A DNA stretch of 64,000 nt from Stenotrophomonas sp. NA06056 (GTDB taxonomy: Bacteria > Pseudomonadota > Gammaproteobacteria > Xanthomonadales > Xanthomonadaceae). The translations under genes were made by a program, and so were the position numbers. The DNA lies in NCBI RefSeq assembly GCF_013364355.1, contig NZ_CP054931.1, positions 3,883,501 through 3,947,500 on the forward strand, read 5' to 3'. Positions 8,580 through 15,389 of the stretch are shown here, in pieces. The notes beneath the pieces were generated by a model. The model ran no database searches and was not told the origin of the DNA. It saw only the letters and a list, made by a program, of their open reading frames with translations. Numbering within the stretch: the stretch's first letter is position 1; every line of letters begins with the position of its first letter.

Positions 8580-9941
8580 TTACCCGCGCAGCGCTGCCAG
8601 CGATTCGGCCTGGATGCGTTCGTAGATCTCGAACTCATCATTCACGGCCACGCCCATCGCCTGTTCAAAGGCATCGCGATTGGCATGTGCGGCGTAGGCG
8701 CGCTGTTCGCCACCGCCCAGGTTCGATTGGAAGATGCCTGCGGCACTGACCGGCAGGAAGTCCTCGTAGACAATCGGATCGGCCGTGGCCAGGCCAGCAG
8801 CCACCAGCACTTCGGCAGGAAGGTCGGCCACGCGTTCCGGCGCGGCGCGGCCGGCGTCGGTCAGCTGGTAACGGTAGTAACCCAGGCCTTCCTGGCGCAG
8901 GGTGTCGTGGTCATCCGGGAAGCTGGCGAACACCGCCTGCAGGCGCTGGCCGTAGTCGCCGCCGGTGCTGCCCGCGCCACCGGCATCGCGCGCCTGCGTC
9001 AGCAGCTGGTCGTACAGCGCGCGGCCCTTGGCGGTCAGCGCCAGGCCGCGTTGTTCGATCTCGCCGAAGCGCGCGGTATGGGTGCCGGCGTCGCCACCCT
9101 CGTTGTCGGGGAAGTGCACGGCCTCTTCCAATGCCTTGAAGCTGGTCTGCCGCAGCAGGATCGGACAGGCGCGGCGCGGCGGGCCCTCGATCACGGCCTT
9201 GGCGGACATGCCGTGCTCGATCATCGCCGCCTGTGCAGCGTCGATGTCGAGCGTGCGCGGGGTCAGGTGGTTGATGTGCGGGCCACGGAAGCTGACCACG
9301 TCGGCCACCAGCCGGTGTGCCTTGTGCAGGGCGTGGTAGGTCGGCAGATCCACAGTGGCGTCGCCATGCCAGCGGAAGGTCTCCAGCGCCTGTTCGACGA
9401 AGCGCTCGGCATCGGCCTGGGTCAGGCCACCCTCACGCTCGGCCTGGTCGATCAGCGCCAGCGCCTCGTCGGTGAAGATGCGGCGGCGGGCGAGGATCTC
9501 GGCCGACTGCGCACGCAGCGCCTCGTCTTCGATCAGCTCCAGACGCAGCAGCGAGGTGAACACGCGGAACGGGTTCAGGGCCAGCGCGGCGGCAGTCAGC
9601 GGGCGGAATGCGGTGGAGTGCACCGGCACGCCGGCCACCGACAGATCGTAGTAGCCCACCGGGTACATGCCCATCACTGCGAACAGACGGCGAAGGGTGG
9701 CCAGTTCCTGCGGGGTGCCGACGCGGATCGCGCCATGGCGTTCTTCATCCAGGCGGGCGCGCTCGTCATTGCGCAGCAGCTGCGCGGCCAGCGCCGGGTC
9801 CTGCGCCAGGACCTGCGTGTTGATCCGCTCCACCAGCTCCACCAGCGTGCCGTACAGCGGCACTTCGGTGCGGTACATGCGGGACATGGCCTGGGCAAAC
9901 AGGCGGCGGATCACATCAGGCGAAACGAAAGAGGCGCTCAT
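8580..9941 (-). CDS. 2-oxoadipate dioxygenase/decarboxylase family (HglS/YdcJ, DUF1338)
   Basis: 453 residues, matching the DUF1338 family. Pseudomonas HglS, a member, converts 2-oxoadipate to D-2-hydroxyglutarate with Fe(II) and oxygen in D-lysine breakdown; E. coli YdcJ is another. Likely metal ligands are visible: His in VPVHSTAFRPL, His in GPHINHLTPRTLD and Glu in RFGEIEQRG. The N-terminus (PDVIRRLFAQAMSRMYRTEVP) is typical. No other lysine-catabolic gene is adjacent, so the physiological substrate here is inference. The start ATG at 9941 is preceded by an AT-containing leader. It converges on the CoA-transferase gene. Confidence 0.87.
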   Translation of the reverse strand: MSASFVSPDVIRRLFAQAMSRMYRTEVPLYGTLVELVERINTQVLAQDPALAAQLLRNDERARLDEERHGAIRVGTPQELATLRRLFAVMGMYPVGYYDLSVAGVPVHSTAFRPLTAAALALNPFRVFTSLLRLELIEDEALRAQSAEILARRRIFTDEALALIDQAEREGGLTQADAERFVEQALETFRWHGDATVDLPTYHALHKAHRLVADVVSFRGPHINHLTPRTLDIDAAQAAMIEHGMSAKAVIEGPPRRACPILLRQTSFKALEEAVHFPDNEGGDAGTHTARFGEIEQRGLALTAKGRALYDQLLTQARDAGGAGSTGGDYGQRLQAVFASFPDDHDTLRQEGLGYYRYQLTDAGRAAPERVADLPAEVLVAAGLATADPIVYEDFLPVSAAGIFQSNLGGGEQRAYAAHANRDAFEQAMGVAVNDEFEIYERIQAESLAALRG

Positions 9942-10083
9942 CAGTCACTCGATTACGGGAACGGGGAACGGCGAGAACCCGTATTGTCGCCGGAGTGCGC
10001 AGCCGCGGCGATACGCATAGCAACATGGCGCCTGGCCCGCTCCGGGTGGGCGCGACCTGCGGACTGCTATTGGTGGGTGCGCT

Positions 10084-10106
10084 CGCCGGGCATGGCCCGG
10101 CGCTAC
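10084..10106 (-). repeat. SMAG palindrome forming a stop codon
   Basis: CGCCGGGC-ATG-GCCCGGCG type palindrome with CTAC (GTAG on the minus strand) at 10103-10106. The TAG is the stop of the gene at 10103-10591. Confidence 0.9.
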
Positions 10107-10591
10107 CGGCCCAACTGGCGCTTCAGCGTGGCATCCAAGGTGATCGGCCGGTCCCAGTGCTCATAGCTGGCCACGATGGCGTGGCGCACGGCGCGGTAGT
10201 GCAGGTTCTGCGGCTTGGCCGGCATCCGCTTCACCACCTCCTCCCAGCCGCCCTGCGGGTCCTGGCTGAAGGCACGCACGCTGTCGCGGCAGGTCTGGCC
10301 ACTGGCCTTGGCCCAGAAGCAGGCGAAGTAGATGTCGCCGGCCTGCCACTGGTGGGTGGTGGCCAGCGCGGCGATGTAGCCGCGCGGTACACCGGCGTAG
10401 CGCGATACCTCGTCGAGGAAGGCATCGGGGTAACGCTCGGCATAGTGATTGATGTCGGCCAATTGAGTGTCGACCCAGGCATCGCCGGTATCCACCTCGT
10501 AGGTCGCCGAGCGTTCGGCGGTCTGCTGGGCCAGCACGGTGGCCGGCGCCAACAGCAGGGACAACAGCAGCGCGCGCAGTGGCAGTTTCAT
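10103..10591 (-). CDS. secreted protein of unknown function
   Basis: 162 residues with a signal peptide (LRALLLSLLLAPATVLAQ), predicted periplasmic. Three Cys are present in the mature part (FACFW, QTCRDS). I recognise conserved-looking blocks (WVDTQLADINHYA, FLDEVSRYAGVPRGYI, GDIYFACFWAK) but no named domain. The gene starts 31 bases downstream of the HAD hydrolase and on the same strand, so the two may be co-transcribed. The stop codon is supplied by a SMAG repeat core, so the native C-terminus may have been altered by repeat insertion. Confidence 0.75.
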   Translation of the reverse strand: MKLPLRALLLSLLLAPATVLAQQTAERSATYEVDTGDAWVDTQLADINHYAERYPDAFLDEVSRYAGVPRGYIAALATTHQWQAGDIYFACFWAKASGQTCRDSVRAFSQDPQGGWEEVVKRMPAKPQNLHYRAVRHAIVASYEHWDRPITLDATLKRQLGR

Positions 10592-10622
10592 GACCCGATT
10601 CTGCCGCAGCGGGCGCGCCGTG

Positions 10623-11375
10623 TCAGGCCGCGGCCTTGGCCTTGGCCTCGATCGTCGCCAACGCGGCCGGCCAGTCCCAAGCGGTATCGGTGGTGACCAT
10701 GCGCGGTTCGTCGTCGGCCATGCCGTGCTGGGTCTCGTGTGCCCAGGTCACCGCATACGGAGTATGGATGCCCCAACCGCCGAGGGTGACCACCGGCTCG
10801 ATATCCGAGCGCAGCGAGTTGCCCACCATCACGAACTGCTGCATCGGCAGGTTGAACTCGGCCAGCACGCGCGCGTAGGTTTCCGGATCCTTTTCCGAAA
10901 CGATCTCGATGCGCGGGAACAGCTCGTGCAGGCGGGCCACCTTGATCTTGGCTTCCTGATGGAACAGGTCGCCCTTGGTGATCAGCACTACCGGGTAGTG
11001 TTCGGCGATGGCCGCCACCGATTCGCGCACGCCATCGATCAGCTCGACCGGGTGGCGCAGGGTGTCATGGCCGATGTCCAGCATGCGCTGGATGTCCTTG
11101 GCGTCGATGCGCTGGCCGGTGATGTCGATGGCGGCTTCGATCATCGACAGGACCATGCCCTTCACGCCGTAGCCGAACACGGCCAGGTTGCGCTGCTGCA
11201 CTTCCAGCAGGTGGCGGGCGGTCTGGGTGTCGTGCACGTCGACGTAGCGCGACAGCAGGTCCAGGTAATCCTGCTCGGCCTTGCGGTAGTAGTCTTCGCT
11301 CTTCCACAGCGTGTCGTCACCGTCAAAACCGACCAGGCCGATGGCGCGCGAGGGCGCAGGCGTGGAGGTGTTCAT
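10623..11375 (-). CDS. HAD-superfamily phosphatase
   Basis: 250 residues. HAD motif I is GFDGDDTLWKS (nucleophile Asp and acid/base Asp), motif II is near VVLITKGD, and motif IV contains MVGNSLRSDIEPV. A cap domain lies between motif I and II, as in C1-type enzymes. These are cytoplasmic Mg-dependent phosphohydrolases; the substrate cannot be inferred. The ATG at 11375 (MNTSTPAPSRAIG) is preferred over an upstream in-frame start at 11447, because that extension runs through the EF-hand gene's terminator hairpin. Confidence 0.9.
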   Translation of the reverse strand: MNTSTPAPSRAIGLVGFDGDDTLWKSEDYYRKAEQDYLDLLSRYVDVHDTQTARHLLEVQQRNLAVFGYGVKGMVLSMIEAAIDITGQRIDAKDIQRMLDIGHDTLRHPVELIDGVRESVAAIAEHYPVVLITKGDLFHQEAKIKVARLHELFPRIEIVSEKDPETYARVLAEFNLPMQQFVMVGNSLRSDIEPVVTLGGWGIHTPYAVTWAHETQHGMADDEPRMVTTDTAWDWPAALATIEAKAKAAA

Positions 11376-11405
11376 CGCCCTAGGATACAGGCCCTGACAT
11401 GACGG

Positions 11406-11437
11406 AAAAAACCCGGGTGGCCGAAGCCACCCGGGTT
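11406..11437 (-). terminator. rho-independent terminator of the EF-hand gene
   Basis: A 12-bp stem AACCCGGGTGGC/GCCACCCGGGTT with a 4-base loop, followed on the minus strand by six T. It sits 35 bases past the EF-hand gene's stop. Confidence 0.85.
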
Positions 11438-11471
11438 GCCCATGCACCGGTTGTCCCGAATCAACCGTGGA

Positions 11472-11891
11472 TCAGCGGCCCTGGCCTGCAGCCGTACCAC
11501 CCGCGCCGGCACCGGCCTGCTGGGCGGCCACGTAGGCCTTGTATTCGTCGGCGCTCAGCTGGCCGTCCTTGTTGGCATCGGCCTGGTCGAACACCTGCGC
11601 AAGGCCCGCATTCACCTGCGCTTCGCTCTTGCTGATGGTGCCGTTGCCATCGGTATCGATGCTGGCCCAGGTCTGGCCACCGCCGTTGGCCTGCGCCGAT
11701 GCGGCAGCGGCCGCATCGGTCGCCTGGTCGGCGGCCTGGCCCGCCTGTGCCGCCGCCTGCTGGGCCTGCGCCGCTTCGTTCTGTGCATGCGCGGCCTGCT
11801 GCTTGGCCGACTGCGCCATCGCCGGGATGGCCAACACGCTGCCGGCGGCGACGATCAGGGCGATCAGGGGCTTGCGGTTGCGAATAGTCAT
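11472..11891 (-). CDS. secreted EF-hand calcium-binding protein
   Basis: 139 residues. Signal peptide IALIVAAGSVLAIPAMAQS, then an Ala/Gln-rich helical segment of about 40 residues (QQAAHAQNEAAQAQQAAAQA), then two canonical EF-hand loops, DTDGNGTISKSE and DANKDGQLSADE, with all calcium ligands present. A short Gly/Ala tail follows. Predicted periplasmic or exported calcium binder, role unknown. The start at 11891 (MTIRNRK) follows a GGAGACACC ribosome-binding site; longer in-frame starts lack a signal peptide. The gene has its own terminator. Confidence 0.85.
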   Translation of the reverse strand: MTIRNRKPLIALIVAAGSVLAIPAMAQSAKQQAAHAQNEAAQAQQAAAQAGQAADQATDAAAAASAQANGGGQTWASIDTDGNGTISKSEAQVNAGLAQVFDQADANKDGQLSADEYKAYVAAQQAGAGAGGTAAGQGR

Positions 11892-12118
11892 CTGGGGTGT
11901 CTCCTGAAGGGTGGTAGTGCGCGGTCGTTGTTTCCGCACAGCACCTACCCTGCCACCGCGTTTCTGAATCGATTTTGCGCGACGATCCGCCCGAACACAC
12001 ACGGTTAACCACTCGCGCAGATGCATGCTTTAGCGCGGTGGTTAGTACGAAGTGAGCAGGGAGTAAGACGGGCATTCAGCGCTGCCGGATTTAACCGGCA
12101 ACGAACGAAAAACCTGCG

Positions 12119-12490
12119 TCAATCGACGGTTTTTTCCGATGACCGCGAACTGAACAACACCCATCCCAAGGCAACACCGGAAAGTGCACCGGCGATCTCC
12201 AGCACCACGCGGCTGCCCAGTTCGTTCGGATCGTGGATGGTGGACAGGAACAGCCGCGCGTACAGCGGTGACTCCAGCCGCACGATGCCCATGTAAAACA
12301 GTTTCCACGCATCGATACCGGCGGAGATGATCACCGCGATGACGCACGACCAGCCGATGGCATGGCCCACGGTCCAGTGCAGCAGCCGGCACAGGTGGTG
12401 CCACAGGAAATACGCCAGCAAGCCGACCAGCAGGGCAATGAGGCCCGCTTCGAGCGTACCGAGCAGGCCGAAATGCAGGGGAAGGTTCAT
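12119..12490 (-). CDS. small inner-membrane protein, unknown
   Basis: 123 residues with about three hydrophobic helices (LEAGLIALLVGLLAYFLWHHL, CVIAVIISAGIDAWKLFYMGI, VVLEIAGALSGVALGWVLF). The start at 12490 (MNLPLHFG) is the first that gives a compact membrane protein; upstream in-frame codons pass through a repeat element. No domain is recognised. Its C-terminus is polar (SSRSSEKTVD). The gene is isolated, between the EF-hand gene and a repeat-rich stretch. Confidence 0.65.
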   Translation of the reverse strand: MNLPLHFGLLGTLEAGLIALLVGLLAYFLWHHLCRLLHWTVGHAIGWSCVIAVIISAGIDAWKLFYMGIVRLESPLYARLFLSTIHDPNELGSRVVLEIAGALSGVALGWVLFSSRSSEKTVD

Positions 12491-12530
12491 CGGGCGGGGG
12501 CGCAGGAGAAGGCGGCCAGTGTAAGGGTAT

Positions 12531-12760
12531 CGGCAGGGCTGCGCCCTGCACCTGCAGATGCCACTGCGCAAGCAACGGCAACGGCCAAAGCAACGGCAGG
12601 CATTCCTTGTGATGGCGGGGCGGTGTCGGAGTGCGGGGACGCCGCAAGTACGTCCTTGTAGGCTTGGCAGCCGCATCCATGCGGCTGACACCCCGCAATC
12701 CGACACCGCCCCACCCTCGACAGTTGGCCGGCGGCCAGTAGATCCACGCCATGCGTGGAT
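12531..12760 (+). repeat. composite palindromic element, copy A
   Basis: In order: a small hairpin (GCAGGGCT...AGCCCTGC type), a CAACGGC-rich linker, a roughly 100-bp near-palindrome (12614-12714) whose outer arms are GGCGGGGCGGTGTCGGA and its complement, and a SMAG repeat at 12738-12760 (GTAG at 12738-12741). Inside the arms is a hairpin AGCCGCAT/ATGCGGCT. Copy B (12828-13113) matches it in reverse orientation. No gene lies in 12491-13109. Confidence 0.75.
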
Positions 12761-12827
12761 ATCTCTCAATCGGAATCGAATTTTTTGAATTGAAATCGAA
12801 ACCCATCCACACACCGCATGGATTCAT

Positions 12828-13113
12828 GTGTCGACCAAGGTCGACACCTACCAACAGCAGGTCATGCCATTCCGACAGACTGCGGAGATCTGTCGAAGGC
12901 GGGGTGGGTCCGGTTGCGGGGGTGTAAGCGCCATGGATGGCGCGCCCAAGCCCCCATGGATGGGTTTACGGCGTCCCCCGCAACCGGACCCACCCCGCCA
13001 TCCCACGGGAAGCCCGCTTTTGCTTCGGCTGTTGCTGCTGCTGTTGCCTTTGCATTGAGCAGGTGCAGGGCTGCAAGCCCTGCCAACCGCATCCACGCAT
13101 GGCGTGGATCTAC
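12828..13113 (-). repeat. composite palindromic element, copy B
   Basis: Reverse-oriented relative of copy A. SMAG elements bound it on both sides (12828-12851 with arms GTGTCGAC/GTCGACAC, and 13091-13113). The central near-palindrome is 12898-12999 with arms GGCGGGGTGGGTCCGGTTGC and complement. Inside are hairpins GCGCCAT/ATGGCGC and CCCAT/ATGGG, joined by the constant strings CCAAGCC and GGCGTCCCC. The SMAG at 13110-13113 provides the stop of the next gene. Confidence 0.75.
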
Positions 13114-13823
13114 TGGACGGGAAAATCGTACGCGGTGCCGGCATCCGGCTCGGGTTGCAGCGTGTAGTGCCACCACTCCTGCGCATAGTTGGCGAAACCA
13201 CGCTGTGCCATCGCCTTTACCAGCTGCTGGCGATTCGCATTCTGTGCATCACTCAGCCCGGGCGTCTGCGTATGCGCGCGTGGGCCGAAGAAATCGAAGT
13301 CGGTGCCCATGTCCATCGGCGTACAGCGCTCGCGGCGACAATCCAGCAGCCCCAGATCGACGGTGGCGCCGCGGCTGTGGCCGGAACGCTCGGCGATGTA
13401 ACCGTCAGTCAGCAACTGCGGCTTGTCCAGATCGGGATACTGCAGCGCCTTTCGCGACTGCTCCTGTGGATCAGTCACCCAGGCCATGAACGCCTGCACC
13501 GCGCGCACCGGGCGATAGCAATCGTAGATGCGCAGCGCGAAACCCTGCGCGCGCAGGTCGGCCTCTACCTTCGCCAACGCCTTTGCCACCGGCGCCAGCA
13601 GGTAGCATGCAGGCGCCTCGTAGCCGGGCACGGGCGCAGCCGTGAAGTTGTTGGCTCCGGCATAGCGGATGTCCATTTCGATACGCGGCGACAGCGTGCG
13701 GATCTCCACCAGTCCCGCCGCAGTGGCGTCGGTGGCGGGCGAAATGCGCGGTGGCTCAGCCGCGTGGACCACCGGTGCCAGGGCAATCGCCAACACGAGT
13801 GAAATGCAGGTCCTGGAAGTCAT
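13110..13823 (-). CDS. D-alanyl-D-alanine dipeptidase, VanX family (M15D), exported
   Basis: 237 residues with signal peptide ending VVHAAEP. Zinc-site residues of VanX are intact: SGHSRGATVD gives His149 and Asp156, EWWH gives Glu216 and His219, and the YRP motif supplies Arg104. The enzyme cleaves free D-Ala-D-Ala, here in the periplasm. It overlaps the end of the upstream serine hydrolase by 68 bases in another frame, so the two are tightly coupled. The TAG stop is a SMAG core. No vanA/vanH ligase genes are near, so murein-peptide turnover rather than glycopeptide resistance is inferred. Confidence 0.92.
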   Translation of the reverse strand: MTSRTCISLVLAIALAPVVHAAEPPRISPATDATAAGLVEIRTLSPRIEMDIRYAGANNFTAAPVPGYEAPACYLLAPVAKALAKVEADLRAQGFALRIYDCYRPVRAVQAFMAWVTDPQEQSRKALQYPDLDKPQLLTDGYIAERSGHSRGATVDLGLLDCRRERCTPMDMGTDFDFFGPRAHTQTPGLSDAQNANRQQLVKAMAQRGFANYAQEWWHYTLQPEPDAGTAYDFPVQ

Positions 13824-15306
13824 AGCTGAAGTCGATCTCCGGATCGATGGCGCGCAGCTCCAGCGTCGGCGTGTCTGCGCCGGGATTCAGCCACGCCTGC
13901 GCCGAGGGGTCCAGCGTATCCCACTGCAACAGCCAGCGCCCCTGCAGCCGCTGCACCGTTGCCTGCAGCGAGGGCGATTTGTCCACGCTGAAGCGCAGGC
14001 CGTTTACGGTGGGGCACAGCGACGCGGGGCCCAACCAGGGATCGCGGTAGCGCCCCTGCCATTGCGCCAGATCGGTGGCGGCAGCCGGTTGCGCAGCCCG
14101 GGTGGAGGGCGCACGGCTCCCCGTGGCGGCACGCACGGCTCGATCGGCCGCCAGCTCCGCTAGATAGTACGCAGCAGGGTGTGCGTCTTCCGGCGCGGTG
14201 AACTGCTTCAGCGTCGACTGCATCAACGCGGTACGGGCCTCTTCGGCCTCGCCGTTGATCAGCATCACTACACCGACCTTGCGATCCGGCAGCAGCGCCA
14301 ACGAGGAGTACATGCCCGACAGCGTACCGGTGTGCGCGACTTTCCAGTGTCCGTCCATGTCCGACACCCGCCAGCCCAGCCCATAGCCGTAGAACCGGGC
14401 ACTTTCCCAGTCGCGTTGGCGCTTGCCCAACGGCATCGGCATGTGCAGTGTCCACAGCATGCGGCGTTGCTCGGCCCCCAACCACGCCGGTGCCAGCGAT
14501 GGGTCCAGCAGCACCTGCATCCAGCGGGTCATGTCGCGCAGCGAACAGCGGATGCCACCGGCCGCCATCGACGTCAGATCGGGGCTGAGCGCTCCATCAC
14601 CACTGACCACCACGTTGCGGCCATCGCGCCGCACATGCGGCTGGGCGACATTGCCGACCTGCTTCACCGACCATGCGCCCACCTGGCAACGGGTCATCCC
14701 CAGCGGTTCAAACACCCGCTCGCGCATGAGCTGGTCATAGGGCTTGCCACCGGCGGCCGCAGCCACCTCACCGGCAACGACATACATCAGGTTGTCGTAG
14801 GCGTAGCCGCTGCGGAAACTGGTGACCGGCTTCAGGTGTGCCAGCCCGGCAATGACATCGCTGCGGGTGAAGGCGTTGGGTTCGGGCCACAGCATCAGGT
14901 CGCCGGCACCCAGGCCGAGGCCGCTGTTGTGGATCAGCAGATCGCGCACCTGCAGGTGTTCGCCTACCCACGGGTCATGCATGCGGAACGCCGGCAGATG
15001 GCGCTGCACCGGATCGTCCCAGCGCAGCTTGCCCTGCTCCACCAGCGTGGCCAGCAGCGCGGCGGTCATCGCCTTGCTGTTGGAGGCGATCTTGAACAGC
15101 GTGTCCTCGTCGATGCGGCCACCGTCTCCGCGCGCACCTTCGGTGTGGTGATAGGCCACCTGGCCATCCTCGACCACCGCCATCGCCAGCCCCGGCAGAT
15201 GTTCGTGCTGGACCACGAAGGCGATGTCGGCATCCAGGCGTGCGCTGTCCACCGCATGGGCAGCGGGGCTGGCCAGTGCCGCGAGCAGTAGCAACAGACG
15301 ATGCAC
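13756..15306 (-). CDS. beta-lactamase-fold serine hydrolase (class C / D-aminopeptidase type), exported
   Basis: 516 residues. Signal peptide VHRLLLLLAALASPAAHA. Class C-type motifs are in order: SNSK (Ser75, Lys78), YDN (Tyr-x-Asn) and HTG. A C-terminal domain of about 130 residues follows, as in family S12 D-aminopeptidases and EstB-like proteins. Expected to act on D-amino-acid peptides or muropeptides in the periplasm; true substrate unknown. I chose the GTG at 15306 because GGAG sits six bases before it and it gives a compact signal peptide; an ATG at 15345 is in frame. The last 68 bases overlap the dipeptidase gene. Confidence 0.88.
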   Translation of the reverse strand: MHRLLLLLAALASPAAHAVDSARLDADIAFVVQHEHLPGLAMAVVEDGQVAYHHTEGARGDGGRIDEDTLFKIASNSKAMTAALLATLVEQGKLRWDDPVQRHLPAFRMHDPWVGEHLQVRDLLIHNSGLGLGAGDLMLWPEPNAFTRSDVIAGLAHLKPVTSFRSGYAYDNLMYVVAGEVAAAAGGKPYDQLMRERVFEPLGMTRCQVGAWSVKQVGNVAQPHVRRDGRNVVVSGDGALSPDLTSMAAGGIRCSLRDMTRWMQVLLDPSLAPAWLGAEQRRMLWTLHMPMPLGKRQRDWESARFYGYGLGWRVSDMDGHWKVAHTGTLSGMYSSLALLPDRKVGVVMLINGEAEEARTALMQSTLKQFTAPEDAHPAAYYLAELAADRAVRAATGSRAPSTRAAQPAAATDLAQWQGRYRDPWLGPASLCPTVNGLRFSVDKSPSLQATVQRLQGRWLLQWDTLDPSAQAWLNPGADTPTLELRAIDPEIDFSYDFQDLHFTRVGDCPGTGGPRG

Positions 15307-15355
15307 GTCGGTCTCCGTCAGGCGGTGCCGGATCACATCCGGCAATCACAAACCC

Positions 15356-15377
15356 GCGCCGCCCGGCAGGGCGGCGC
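15356..15377 (-). terminator. GC-rich hairpin between receptor and hydrolase genes
   Basis: A 9-bp stem GCGCCGCCC/GGGCGGCGC with a short loop, 12 bases after the TonB receptor stop. The T-tract is weak (GGGTTTG), so it may only attenuate transcription into the downstream hydrolase and dipeptidase. Confidence 0.5.
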
Positions 15378-15389
15378 GCAGATGCGTCC

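Noticed and set aside
13110..13823. Glycopeptide (vancomycin) resistance gene vanX
   Set aside because: The enzyme family fits, but it is exported, no vanH/vanA partners are present, and the neighbours are murein-salvage genes; a resistance label is not supported.
13756..15306. Beta-lactamase (AmpC) resistance gene
   Set aside because: The active-site motifs are shared with D-aminopeptidases and esterases; the extra C-terminal domain and the locus argue against a dedicated beta-lactamase.
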